Shown here: piece by piece, positions 1-7,511 of the stretch
Layout: each line of letters opens with the position of its first letter
Position numbering within the stretch: the stretch's first letter is position 1
Assembly: GCF_001275135.1 (NCBI RefSeq)
Contig: NZ_LFQU01000031.1
Span: 1 to 32,431, forward strand
Length of the DNA stretch: 32,431 nt
Direction of reading: 5' to 3'
From: Xylanibacter rarus
Lineage (GTDB): Bacteria; Bacteroidota; Bacteroidia; Bacteroidales; Bacteroidaceae
The notes under the pieces: model-generated
The model's database searches: none
Seen by the model: the letters and a program-made list of their open reading frames with translations, nothing else
Told to the model about the DNA's origin: nothing
Position numbers and translations under genes: made by a program

Positions 1-995
1 ATAAGCATCTTCTTAACAGCCTCCGCACGCTCTGAAGACAAGCGGCTGTTTATAGCAGCAGTGCCTGTTCCGGCATCAGCGTAGCCTGTTATTTCGACAA
101 TTGCATTTTTATGATTGTTTAAATATTTAGAAAGTTCGTATACTTTCGCACGTTCTGATTCACGGATAACGCTTGAGTTTATCGTGAAGAATACGTCGCG
201 CTTCATGCCCTCGTCTTTTACCTCTTCTACAACGGGCTCGCTTACCGGCTTCTCTTCAACAACAGGCTCCACGACAGTCTGCTCTACAGGCTCCGGTACC
301 GGGGCAGCCTTCTTCTTGTAGGTCTTGCCCAAGCGTATTGAAACGCTGGCAAGAGCGTTGAAATACCAGTCGGCATTGCCTGCCTTCTTTGAGTTGTACT
401 TGTCTGAGAGAACGTTTGCATTGCCTTCTATACCGAGACTGACACGATCACTCAAACGGAAATCAAGAGCAAGTCCGCCACGGCCTACAGGACGAACTTT
501 TGTGCCGCTCCACAGATAAACCAAGTCATAACCTTGACCGGCAATATTATTAGCCTCATCGTTACCAAAAGCGATATTCGCAGCACCGCCAACAAAAGCA
601 GAAACATTTACCGTACGATGAGGATTGTATCCACAAATGGCATTTGAAAGATTGAACACGACATCGATACTCGGTGCAACATACTTGTATTTATAAGTAA
701 TATTGCGTGAAACGCCATCTTCGATGTACCCATTAAAACCTCCTTTGCTCTGCCATGCACCGACAGCCAGTCTTGCACTTAACCATGGATTAAACTGCCA
801 ACCCAACCCTATCTGAACGCTCGGTGAAATAAGTTCAGAGAAATCAGACTCACCAAGTGTATACTGGGCTCCTCCCTGCACCTGCAGATATGCGTGGGGC
901 TGGAAGATATATTCAGAAGAAGACTCCTGCGCATTAACAGACGCGTTTGTCGCAAATATCATTGCGGACAGTGCGATAAATAGTTTCCTTTTCAT
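1..995 (-). CDS. OmpA-family outer membrane protein, 3' end cut by the window edge
   Basis: The reading frame is open from an ATG at 995 to base 1, giving about 331 residues without a stop. It starts with a signal peptide (MKRKLFIALSAMIFATNASVNA, cleavage expected before QESSS). Residues of about 24-225 are rich in alternating aromatic and glycine positions, as in an eight-stranded OmpA barrel. A linker rich in Pro, Val and Glu follows (about 226-255). The last part begins the OmpA C-terminal peptidoglycan-binding domain: FFTINSS, then GYADAGTG and the signature NSRLSSERAEAVKKML. In the family the barrel sits in the outer membrane and the C-terminal domain holds the cell wall. Only 16 bp separate it from the lipoprotein gene upstream, so the two are probably co-transcribed. 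About 50 residues of the domain are expected beyond the window. The family assignment is secure; the exact role is not known. Confidence 0.93.
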   Translation of the reverse strand, partial: MKRKLFIALSAMIFATNASVNAQESSSEYIFQPHAYLQVQGGAQYTLGESDFSELISPSVQIGLGWQFNPWLSARLAVGAWQSKGGFNGYIEDGVSRNITYKYKYVAPSIDVVFNLSNAICGYNPHRTVNVSAFVGGAANIAFGNDEANNIAGQGYDLVYLWSGTKVRPVGRGGLALDFRLSDRVSLGIEGNANVLSDKYNSKKAGNADWYFNALASVSIRLGKTYKKKAAPVPEPVEQTVVEPVVEEKPVSEPVVEEVKDEGMKRDVFFTINSSVIRESERAKVYELSKYLNNHKNAIVEITGYADAGTGTAAINSRLSSERAEAVKKML

Positions 996-1011
996 ACAAT
1001 TTCGTTTTTGG

Positions 1012-1596
1012 TTACTTTTTCTCAGAATCAGCCTTTTGCTGTTTTCTGTATGCTCTTTCAACTGAGTCGCGTTTATCCGGTCTTACAACACCCTTGTCGC
1101 CATATTCCGTATTTGTCAGACAAAGCACCCAGTTGCCCATATAATCAACAGGCTTAAAGAACATTTTGGTTGTGATGTCTGGCATATCGCCTTCGGCTTT
1201 TTTTATGATTACATGACAGAGCACTTCATTGGCATAATATTCGTCAAATTTTATATACTCTATTTTGTAGTCAACCATCGGAATTGACTCCAGCATGGTT
1301 TTCACCTCAGCCATCTCCTCATTGTCAAGCTGCTGCGGCTCTCCCTTCTTGTCAAGATCGTTCCGATAAAGCATGGCTGCTGCCTCATCAAAGTTCTTAC
1401 TCTTGGCATAGCTGAAGAATTTGTCTACAAGTTCTTTGACAGCAAGCGTATCCTTAGCTGTCATTCCCTGTTCAAATTCGGTCTTCTGCGGTTGCGGTTT
1501 CTCCTTTTTGCTTTTACATCCGGCAAATACAAATACAAGAGCAAACACGCATATTAGCGCCAAAAGCCTGTTAAATCTCATTTTATTAGTTTTCAT
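1012..1596 (-). CDS. small lipoprotein of unknown function
   Basis: A 194-residue protein with a lipoprotein signal peptide: positively charged start, hydrophobic stretch LLALICVFALVFVF and lipobox FAGC with the acylated cysteine at position 27. The residues after the cysteine (KSKKEKPQPQK) are charged and unstructured. The rest is a single small domain of about 145 residues, starting KDTLAVKELVDKFFSYAKSKNFDEAAAML, a helical pattern reminiscent of NTF2-like or DUF4878-type lipoproteins, but I cannot assign the family. It lies between the giant lipoprotein gene and ompA on the same strand. A strong terminator separates it from the former, while only 16 bp separate it from the latter, so it is likely the first gene of a two-gene unit with ompA. 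It is probably anchored in the inner or outer membrane, facing the periplasm. Confidence 0.88.
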   Translation of the reverse strand: MKTNKMRFNRLLALICVFALVFVFAGCKSKKEKPQPQKTEFEQGMTAKDTLAVKELVDKFFSYAKSKNFDEAAAMLYRNDLDKKGEPQQLDNEEMAEVKTMLESIPMVDYKIEYIKFDEYYANEVLCHVIIKKAEGDMPDITTKMFFKPVDYMGNWVLCLTNTEYGDKGVVRPDKRDSVERAYRKQQKADSEKK

Positions 1597-1611
1597 TTAT
1601 CTTTCAAATTG

Positions 1612-1642
1612 AAAAAAGAAGGCGGAAGCTCCGTCCGCCTTC
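1612..1642 (-). terminator. Rho-independent terminator after the giant lipoprotein gene
   Basis: Read on the minus strand: an 8-bp perfect GC-rich stem (GAAGGCGG paired with CCGCCTTC), a 9-nt loop and a run of six T. It begins 20 bp after the stop codon at 1663, so the large lipoprotein gene upstream is probably a single-gene transcript. Confidence 0.9.
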
Positions 1643-1662
1643 CTTAATCATGTCTAATCAAA

Positions 1663-4600
1663 TTAGCGTCTCTTAGCTGCATTACCAGAAGCTGCATTTA
1701 CATTCAGCTCAACTGTTTCATGCAGTACGCCCCACTTATAAGTAACGGCGAGAGGTATACGAACCTTGAAGCTGTTAGCGCGGCTCATGTTCTTCTGTGT
1801 AAGAGTTACAGAACCCATGTTACCAAGCTTGATAGCGCCAGAAGGCTCAGTGAAGGTTACTTCAAAGTCATTAGCATCAACCTCAGCCCAATAACCGCTA
1901 TAATTTGTTTGGATATTTCCAGAAAGTTTAATGCTCTTAACATCATAGAACTTCCAGAACTCCTTCTGCTGGTTGCTCTTTTCCCAGAATGTCTTAGGAT
2001 CGTAACCGTTGAAGTCGATGAAGTTCAATGTAACAGGCTGTGTCAAAGTACTGTAATCATTAAGCTGCATATCTGCAATCTGGCTACCTTCTATAAACAT
2101 CGGTTTGATAACCTTAACATTGAACATATTGTTCTTTAATGTTATCAGATCTGATGCCGGTTGACAAGTAGTAGGCTTAACAACAACTGTCAGAGTCAGA
2201 GCATTAGCCAAAGCACCTTCTACATAATCGTAATTATTTATAATGTCTTTAGCTGCATTTGTTGCACCAAGAGTAATTGTTCCGTGTACTGGTTCAATCT
2301 CTGCAAGTAATTCACCTGAAGTAGTCGTTATTCTGGTTGATGTTACATTAATGTAATATCTTGCTCCACTTTCACCTACATACTGAGTGATAGCCTGATC
2401 TGCTATCGGTGCGAACTCATAAGTTACATTTGCACTAGCTGCAAGAGCAGGATAAGTTCCAGATATAGCATCTTTAATAATCTGTACAGGAATCTTAGAG
2501 AATGTATTCTCAACAACCATTGACTGATATTCACATGATGCAGAAGGATCTGTTGCATTACCTACCTGAATATGTAATTCATCATATCCAGCCTCACGTG
2601 AGTTGGCAGCATGCCAGTCAGCAGTCTTCTTATCACTATTCTTGATTGTAGCTTCAGGAGCAATATTACGAACTGCTGGTTTCCATGTCAGAGGAACATA
2701 TACGTCTCTCTGTCCGTGAACTGTGTTGTTAGGCTTGAATCTTACCCAAACTGTTACAGAAGTCTTTGTTCCATCGCCAAAGATCTGATAAGCCTGATTG
2801 TTGCTAACAGTCCACTTCAACACGTTTGTCTCATATCCGGCTGTACCATCCTTTGTATTTACGATTGTACCTATCTGATCATCTGCAGCAATCACAGTGA
2901 ACTTGTTCTTGTTTGCATCATAAGAATACTGAGCAGCATTCTGTGTGTTCCAGTTAAGCTCGAGAGTATAGTTCTTTTCAAACTCTTCCTTGCTCATGTC
3001 AAGTGTACCGAGAACGTGGTTCTCAACCTCTGCCCATGTTATAGCTGTTACGTTATTCAAAGCAAGTGCACCATCACAAGCCACAGTAAAGTCTTTATCA
3101 ACAGGATTAATATCAGTCTCAGGAACGACAACCGGATCTGTTGTAACGTCTGTAATCTTAACAACGATATAGCCTACCTCAGCAACCTGTGAGTTAGTGT
3201 TCTCGTCAACAAGTTTAACACGTACAAGCGGAGTACGGCCGATTATCTTGCGGCTTGCTTCTGCACCGTCAATGCCATGAACCTTAAGTATGCTGCCTTT
3301 GATAGTTGCGTGCTTACTTTCGTTAGTCTTGTCTGCATCATTTGCGATGTAACCGATAAGTTCATAAACCAGCTTGAATTTCTTCTTGTTGATTTCAGCC
3401 TGATCTCCCCAGAAAGTTTCTTTCTTGTTGTCAGCAAACATATAGTGAACGTTAATCCACTTGTCAAGATTAATACCTTCTGTATTGTTGTATGCAATCT
3501 CAAGTACAGGCCACTCATATTCACCAGCTGCGTTATGCTTAACGGCATCAGCTGCAGAATATGCCAGATGGTTCTCGCTGCTTTCATCTTCAGCTGCATT
3601 TCCTGTGGCAGACTTGTTGATATAGAACTCTTTGATAGCATACTGCTTCAGGGCAGCAAAGTCAGATGTAACGATTGTATCATTGCCATTGTAACGAAGA
3701 GCGGCAACATCAACTTTACCATTATTGATGTTTGCTATGCTGTTAGCATTCTTCATACTGAAGTAAACATTGAGCAAACCAGTAATCTTGCTATCTTTCT
3801 TAACACTGTCAACCATTATATCGTTTGCATTTGCTGCACGTGTATAATTTGCGTTACTTACGATGAAGCTATATTTAGTCTTATCCAGTTCAACCTCTGC
3901 GTTAGACGGATTCATATAATAAGAAGCTGTAACTACTGGAACTACGCTAGTCTCAGAAGATGCACGCTTCTCTGCATAATCATTCGTCTGATTTGCATCC
4001 AAATCAGGAGTTGCAAGTCCGCCAGTAATAGCATAATAGTTGAAAGACCAAACACCGATAGCCTCGATACCCTGATAATACTCCTTAGGACTATATACGA
4101 GAGACTTAAGCTGTCTGCTCTCAAGGCTGAATCTGTTGATGATCTGTCCTATAATAGCAGAATTCTGAGCCAATTCCTGATAAATATTATTGATCTCATT
4201 TTCAACCCAAGACATACGATTTACCAAATCAGCTATTTCATTAGCCATCAGGTCATCGATTCTGTCGTTAACAGCCTGAATCTTCTCATCAATAAGACCT
4301 ACTGTGCTGTCATCGCCAGTAATAGCGCCGAGCTGTGTTCTCAAAGCATCAATCTGCTTCTGCAAATCAGCATCTTTTGCCTCTAATGATGAAATGGCAG
4401 AATTGAGAGCATTTACCTGATTCTGAAGTTCTGTACGCAACTCAGAACCAAGAGCAGCAATCTTATCATTAATGTTATTCTCATTATCTTTCTTGTACTT
4501 TTCAAAATCTGCTACAAGATCAGCGATAGACTGTTTAGCCTGATCGGCAGTCATTTTTACATCAGCCAACTTCTGGTCTAATTCAGCAGCCTTGTCCTGA

Positions 4601-5754
4601 AGGTTCTTGATGGCTGTTGCATGCTCTGTCACTGTTGCCTGAATAGTTTCAACAAGGTTATTTATCTTTGCTATTTCAGTGTTGATGGCAGCTACGTTTG
4701 TGTTAACAGCATCGCTAAGTTCCTTTAAGTCAGCACTAAATTCTGTTTTAAGGCCTTCAATTTCGGCATCAATCAAACCCAATTTCTCCTCAGCTGCAGC
4801 AATACGTACTACGGCGTCAGCAAGGTCACCCTTAACAGTTTCTATTTCAACGCCAAGTTCTGCTTTCAAGGCAGCAACCTGTGCATCGGTATAAGCCTTT
4901 GCAGCGTTAAGACCCTCTGTAAGTTTTGCGTCAAGGGCAGCCAGACTTTCTGCCATGTCAGCAAGTTTCTGAGAGTTTTCTGTAACCATCTTCAGGATAG
5001 CCTCATCCTTGCCCTGCAGAGCAGTAATAGCATCAGCATTGTTCTTTATAAGAGCGTTAACCTCAGCCAACTGAGCATCTGCCGCAGCCTTGTTGGCAGC
5101 AATCTGCTCCAGTGCTCCGTCGATCTTATCGCCGAGAGCTGAAATCTGGTTGTCGAGCTCACCTTTAACTGTTGCAAGATTTTCGATAACACCGTTCAGG
5201 ATATCTGCGTTCTCGTCAGCCTTCTGCTGAGCTGCGATAGCCATATCCTTGGCGCTCTGAATCTCGCCGTTAGCTATATCAATAGCACTCTGCAGCTCTT
5301 TGTCTGCATTGAGCAAGCCATTAATAGTTTCTTCCTGAGTAGAAACTTTAGAAGAGAGAGCATCCAGCTCTGCGTTAGCTGCATCTATTGAAGCCTGCAA
5401 CAGAGCACAAGCTTCCTCGATGTTCTTCTTTGAAGCCTCGATTGCAGCAGCCTGTGCGGCGGCAGCCTGAATGTCAGCATAGCTCTTAGCATCAGCTACG
5501 GCCTGCTCAAATTCTGATTTTGCATTGGCCAAAGCTGTCTCAAGTGTAGCGTCTTGAGCCTTAAGGGCCTCAATCTCGATGGTGAGATTGTTAATCTTCT
5601 CCTTAACCATCTCGTCGAGCGTAGACGCATTAGTCGTGATTTGTTCCTGCAGGTTATTGATGTCGTCATCGTAGTCCTTACAAGAGACAAACATGCTCAT
5701 TGAAGCGCAGAAGCACGCCGCAAAGAACATTGAACTGAAAAATCTTTTTTTCAT
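1663..5754 (-). CDS. giant coiled-coil surface lipoprotein (CKDYDDD type), 1363 residues
   Basis: The start is set at the ATG at 5754 because it gives a clean lipoprotein signal peptide (MKKRFFSSMFFAACF, lipobox FVSC, acyl cysteine at 25). A longer frame adds 19 residues that make no sense as an export signal. After CKDYDDDINNLQEQI comes a coiled coil of about 500 residues (about 30-530), very rich in Ala, Glu, Lys, Asp and Leu with few breaks (repeats such as AALDAKLTEGLNAAKAYTDA). From about 545 to the end the protein is beta-rich, with Thr, Asn, Val and Tyr, and no enzyme motif I recognise. Bacteroidales proteins with this start are sometimes labelled 'PL29 family lyase N-terminal domain', but I see no lyase domain here. 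The shape suggests a long stalk with a C-terminal head or array domain on the cell surface. The promoter region is flanked by inverted repeats (5811-6001) and appears to be in the OFF orientation. Confidence 0.9.
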   Translation of the reverse strand: MKKRFFSSMFFAACFCASMSMFVSCKDYDDDINNLQEQITTNASTLDEMVKEKINNLTIEIEALKAQDATLETALANAKSEFEQAVADAKSYADIQAAAAQAAAIEASKKNIEEACALLQASIDAANAELDALSSKVSTQEETINGLLNADKELQSAIDIANGEIQSAKDMAIAAQQKADENADILNGVIENLATVKGELDNQISALGDKIDGALEQIAANKAAADAQLAEVNALIKNNADAITALQGKDEAILKMVTENSQKLADMAESLAALDAKLTEGLNAAKAYTDAQVAALKAELGVEIETVKGDLADAVVRIAAAEEKLGLIDAEIEGLKTEFSADLKELSDAVNTNVAAINTEIAKINNLVETIQATVTEHATAIKNLQDKAAELDQKLADVKMTADQAKQSIADLVADFEKYKKDNENNINDKIAALGSELRTELQNQVNALNSAISSLEAKDADLQKQIDALRTQLGAITGDDSTVGLIDEKIQAVNDRIDDLMANEIADLVNRMSWVENEINNIYQELAQNSAIIGQIINRFSLESRQLKSLVYSPKEYYQGIEAIGVWSFNYYAITGGLATPDLDANQTNDYAEKRASSETSVVPVVTASYYMNPSNAEVELDKTKYSFIVSNANYTRAANANDIMVDSVKKDSKITGLLNVYFSMKNANSIANINNGKVDVAALRYNGNDTIVTSDFAALKQYAIKEFYINKSATGNAAEDESSENHLAYSAADAVKHNAAGEYEWPVLEIAYNNTEGINLDKWINVHYMFADNKKETFWGDQAEINKKKFKLVYELIGYIANDADKTNESKHATIKGSILKVHGIDGAEASRKIIGRTPLVRVKLVDENTNSQVAEVGYIVVKITDVTTDPVVVPETDINPVDKDFTVACDGALALNNVTAITWAEVENHVLGTLDMSKEEFEKNYTLELNWNTQNAAQYSYDANKNKFTVIAADDQIGTIVNTKDGTAGYETNVLKWTVSNNQAYQIFGDGTKTSVTVWVRFKPNNTVHGQRDVYVPLTWKPAVRNIAPEATIKNSDKKTADWHAANSREAGYDELHIQVGNATDPSASCEYQSMVVENTFSKIPVQIIKDAISGTYPALAASANVTYEFAPIADQAITQYVGESGARYYINVTSTRITTTSGELLAEIEPVHGTITLGATNAAKDIINNYDYVEGALANALTLTVVVKPTTCQPASDLITLKNNMFNVKVIKPMFIEGSQIADMQLNDYSTLTQPVTLNFIDFNGYDPKTFWEKSNQQKEFWKFYDVKSIKLSGNIQTNYSGYWAEVDANDFEVTFTEPSGAIKLGNMGSVTLTQKNMSRANSFKVRIPLAVTYKWGVLHETVELNVNAASGNAAKRR

Positions 5755-5810
5755 TTGACAAATTAATTTAATTAAAAAACTATATATAATTATATTAGAG
5801 TATTCTACCA

Positions 5811-5836
5811 CTCTTTCTTGCCAAGAGATGGATTTT
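5811..5836 (-). repeat. left recombination site of the invertible promoter
   Basis: The site has two facing arms around a 7-base asymmetric spacer (TCTTGCC, 5816-5822). The inner arm AAGAGATGGATTT matches the right site in 12 of 13 bases. The outer arm (CCACTCTT) has lost one base relative to CCATCTCTT. Arms of this size around a short spacer are the usual layout of tyrosine-recombinase crossover sites. Confidence 0.78.
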
Positions 5837-5938
5837 AGGCGTCAAAACCTCGTGTTATAAGGATTTTTGTGTCAGCGTATCTTCTGTTATGTCAAATAAT
5901 AGTTTTTTCAGCATTTTTGAAAAAAAATCGCTAAATCA

Positions 5939-5970
5939 TTTGCAGATATTAGTATTTGTTCATATATTTG
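5939..5970 (+). promoter_or_regulatory. perfect Bacteroidetes promoter inside the invertible segment
   Basis: TTTG at 5939-5942, exactly 20 bases, then TATATTTG at 5963-5970. This matches the Bacteroidetes primary sigma factor consensus at every defined position. The start of transcription is expected near 5977, at the edge of the right repeat. In this orientation it reads into a region without a gene. Confidence 0.85.
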
Positions 5971-5976
5971 CATCGC

Positions 5977-6012
5977 AATTCCATCTCTTGGCAAGAAAGA
6001 GATGGAATTTTT
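5977..6012 (+). repeat. right recombination site, also a terminator-like hairpin
   Basis: A perfect palindrome with 13-bp arms (AATTCCATCTCTT at 5977-5989, AAGAGATGGAATT at 5997-6009) around the 7-base spacer GGCAAGA (5990-5996). The spacer is the reverse complement of that in the left site, so recombination between the two would invert the DNA between them. On the plus strand the hairpin is followed by five T (6008-6012), which would act like a terminator on RNA started at the OFF-oriented promoter. Confidence 0.78.
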
Positions 6013-6488
6013 GTTAAGTATTTTACACCTTATTTTATTATATATAACCCTTTGCCGGAACATAGCAAATACATCTTTATAAACTCTGTTTTTCCGTCAT
6101 CAAGCAACTGTCATATGCTGATTACCGTTACTGAAACAAAATTCACTAATAAAATTAACACAGAAAAAACGTTCGACTTATTTCAAAATAATTAATGCCG
6201 ACAACAGAAAACTTTTTTATTTTGACGCTCCCAGAGTGGCGATGCCCGTCACGAATACGGCTTCGGGACGTAAAAAGTGCCAAAAACGTAAAATCAAGAC
6301 AACCAACTGATATACTGACAGTTACGCATTTTCAAGCAGAAAAAGCAAAGAGTTAAAAAATATTACTCTGCCGTTTACCACACAAAAGTGGCCGTTTACG
6401 ATGTCAAAGTAGCTCACTTTTATGGTTAAACGCAGCGATTTAGCCGTAAAAAACGGCTCTTTTCAGAGATAATACAGACGATAAAGAC

Positions 6489-6539
6489 AACAGATGTTAA
6501 TACAAACAGGCATTACGGGCCAACGGTTTAACATCTGTT
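6489..6539. repeat. 12-bp perfect inverted repeat
   Basis: AACAGATGTTAA at 6489-6500 and its exact reverse complement at 6528-6539, separated by 27 bases. No T-run follows on either strand, so it does not look like a terminator. Its role is unknown. Confidence 0.7.
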
Positions 6540-6562
6540 ATACATTTGATTTCTATTTCACA

Positions 6563-6596
6563 GAAAACTTTATACATAATAATGTAAAAAGTTTTC
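6563..6596. repeat. long AT-rich hairpin
   Basis: Arms of 15 bases: GAAAACTTT, one mismatch, TACAT, then a 4-base loop and the matching strand. It lies 24 bp from the preceding inverted repeat and 140 bp beyond the stop of the O-methyltransferase gene. There is no classical T-run, so it is not a clear terminator, although it could stabilise a 3' end. Confidence 0.65.
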
Positions 6597-6735
6597 GGAT
6601 GATGTCATATCACTAACACGGCGCAGATAGCCCAACCGAGAACTGACGGATACCGGCTAAAAGGACATGACGGTTAACGGCATAAGACAAAATAGGCAAA
6701 ACATTGCGGATATGGCTAACGCCCCGACAGCGCCG

Positions 6736-7371
6736 TCACGGATTCTTGCGTATCAGCGTCAGTCCGTCGCGCAACGGCAAGAGGACCTTCTCTACGCGGC
6801 TGTCGTTCATCACGAAGTCGTTGAAGTTTTCGATGCCGGCAGTCTGGCGGTCGCTGCTCTTGGGCACTTCGAGCACATGACCGTCCCACAGCGTGTTGTC
6901 GGCAAGGATGAAGCCGCCGGGACGGAGCACTGACAGCGCCATTTCGTAAGACTCGATATATGTGCGCTTGTCGCCGTCGATGAAAGCCATGTCGAACTCA
7001 ATGCCCAGTTTGGGCGCCTCCTTTATGGCGTCACCAATGATAAAACGTATCTTGTCTGCCACGGGCGAGTTTTCAATCCACGGACGTGTGAAGTCTTCCT
7101 GCTCGTCGTTAATCTCGTATGTGTACACCATTCCGCCTTCTTCCAGTCCTTGCGCCATGCATATAGCACTGTATCCGCTGAACGTTCCCACTTCAAGAAT
7201 GTTCTTCGGCCGTATCATCCTCACCAGCATCTTCAGCAGTCTGCCCTGCAGATGTCCGCTCGCCATGCGTCCGCGCAACAAGTGAACGTTAGTGGCACGC
7301 CACAGTCTGTAAAGATAGTCGCCCTCAGGGTCGATGTGGGACAAAACGTAGTTTTCTAATTCATAATTCAT
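6736..7371 (-). CDS. SAM-dependent O-methyltransferase (caffeoyl-CoA/catechol OMT family)
   Basis: A 211-residue class I methyltransferase of the PF01596 type. The SAM-binding motif I is ILEVGTFSGYSAICMA (about residues 58-73). The metal and substrate site shows as FDMAFIDGDKRTYIESYE, followed by GGFILADNTLWDGHV. The N-terminal YVLSHIDPEGDYLYRLWRAT matches the usual start of the Bacteroidetes members. These enzymes transfer a methyl group to a hydroxyl of a small molecule; the substrate here is unknown. The gene follows aroQ on the same strand. Its first codons (MNYELE) are made from the AATTCAT-type repeat that fills the space to aroQ, which is odd: TTTTCTAATTCATAATTCA occurs at 7352-7370, inside the gene, and again at 7386-7404 upstream. 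Confidence 0.93.
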   Translation of the reverse strand: MNYELENYVLSHIDPEGDYLYRLWRATNVHLLRGRMASGHLQGRLLKMLVRMIRPKNILEVGTFSGYSAICMAQGLEEGGMVYTYEINDEQEDFTRPWIENSPVADKIRFIIGDAIKEAPKLGIEFDMAFIDGDKRTYIESYEMALSVLRPGGFILADNTLWDGHVLEVPKSSDRQTAGIENFNDFVMNDSRVEKVLLPLRDGLTLIRKNP

Positions 7372-7390
7372 AATTCACAATTCACTTTTC

Positions 7391-7511
7391 TAATTCATAA
7401 TTCACAATTCATAATTCATAATTGGGATGCTTTCTTAATTTTTAATTCTTAATTTTTAATTTCCTCCCCTTTCCTCCCAATTATGAATTATGAATTGTGA
7501 ATTATGAATTA
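7391..7511. repeat. 37-bp perfect inverted repeat between aroQ and the methyltransferase gene
   Basis: The arms at 7391-7427 and 7475-7511 are exact reverse complements built from AATTCAT/AATTCAC units ending in GGGA/TCCC. The 47-base loop is pyrimidine-rich on the plus strand. The right arm covers the last codons and stop of aroQ. It would fold into a very stable hairpin in the mRNA and may work as a terminator or processing site, or be an inserted miniature repeat. Confidence 0.9.

Larger units (their letters stand above)
5811..6001. promoter_or_regulatory. invertible promoter segment (phase switch), read here in OFF orientation
   Basis: A 22-bp perfect inverted repeat (5811-5832 and 5980-6001) bounds 147 bp of AT-rich DNA with no gene. 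A perfect Bacteroidetes promoter lies inside, next to the right repeat, and points right, away from the lipoprotein gene that starts at 5754 on the minus strand. Inverting 5811-6001 would place the -7 box at 5842-5849 on the minus strand, with a transcript start near 5835 and a leader of about 80 nt before the ATG. I find no good TTTG/TAnnTTTG pair facing the gene in the present orientation. Invertible promoters flanked by inverted repeats are well known in Bacteroides surface loci. That this one flips is inferred from its architecture. Confidence 0.82.
6013..6735. other. non-coding region with several hairpins
   Basis: I see no convincing gene in this stretch. A 60-residue-scale frame starting inside the invertible segment has no export signal, family motif or coding character. 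Structure seen: CCGTTTAC twice (from 6371 and from 6391), a hairpin AGCCGT/ACGGCT at 6442-6458, a 12-bp perfect inverted repeat at 6489-6500/6528-6539, and a 15-base-arm hairpin at 6563-6596. It may hold remnants of dispersed intergenic repeats. Confidence 0.6.

Noticed and set aside
3277-4386. A 369-codon open frame on the plus strand inside the giant lipoprotein gene, and similar frames at 2611-3192 and 1720-2139
   Set aside because: They are antisense shadows of the lipoprotein gene. Their translations are Ile, Cys and Ser-rich with no motif, while the minus-strand frame has a signal peptide, lipobox and coiled coil.
5755-5811. The 19-codon upstream extension of the giant lipoprotein
   Set aside because: It would bury the signal peptide, and it starts at the first base of the left recombination site. 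The ATG at 5754 gives a standard lipoprotein start.
5956-6195. A 79-codon frame just downstream of the OFF-oriented promoter, as a possible second target of the switch
   Set aside because: Its start lies before the expected transcript start (about 5977), so the promoter could not express it, and the translation has no export signal or family pattern. A double-sided switch cannot be excluded, but nothing supports it.
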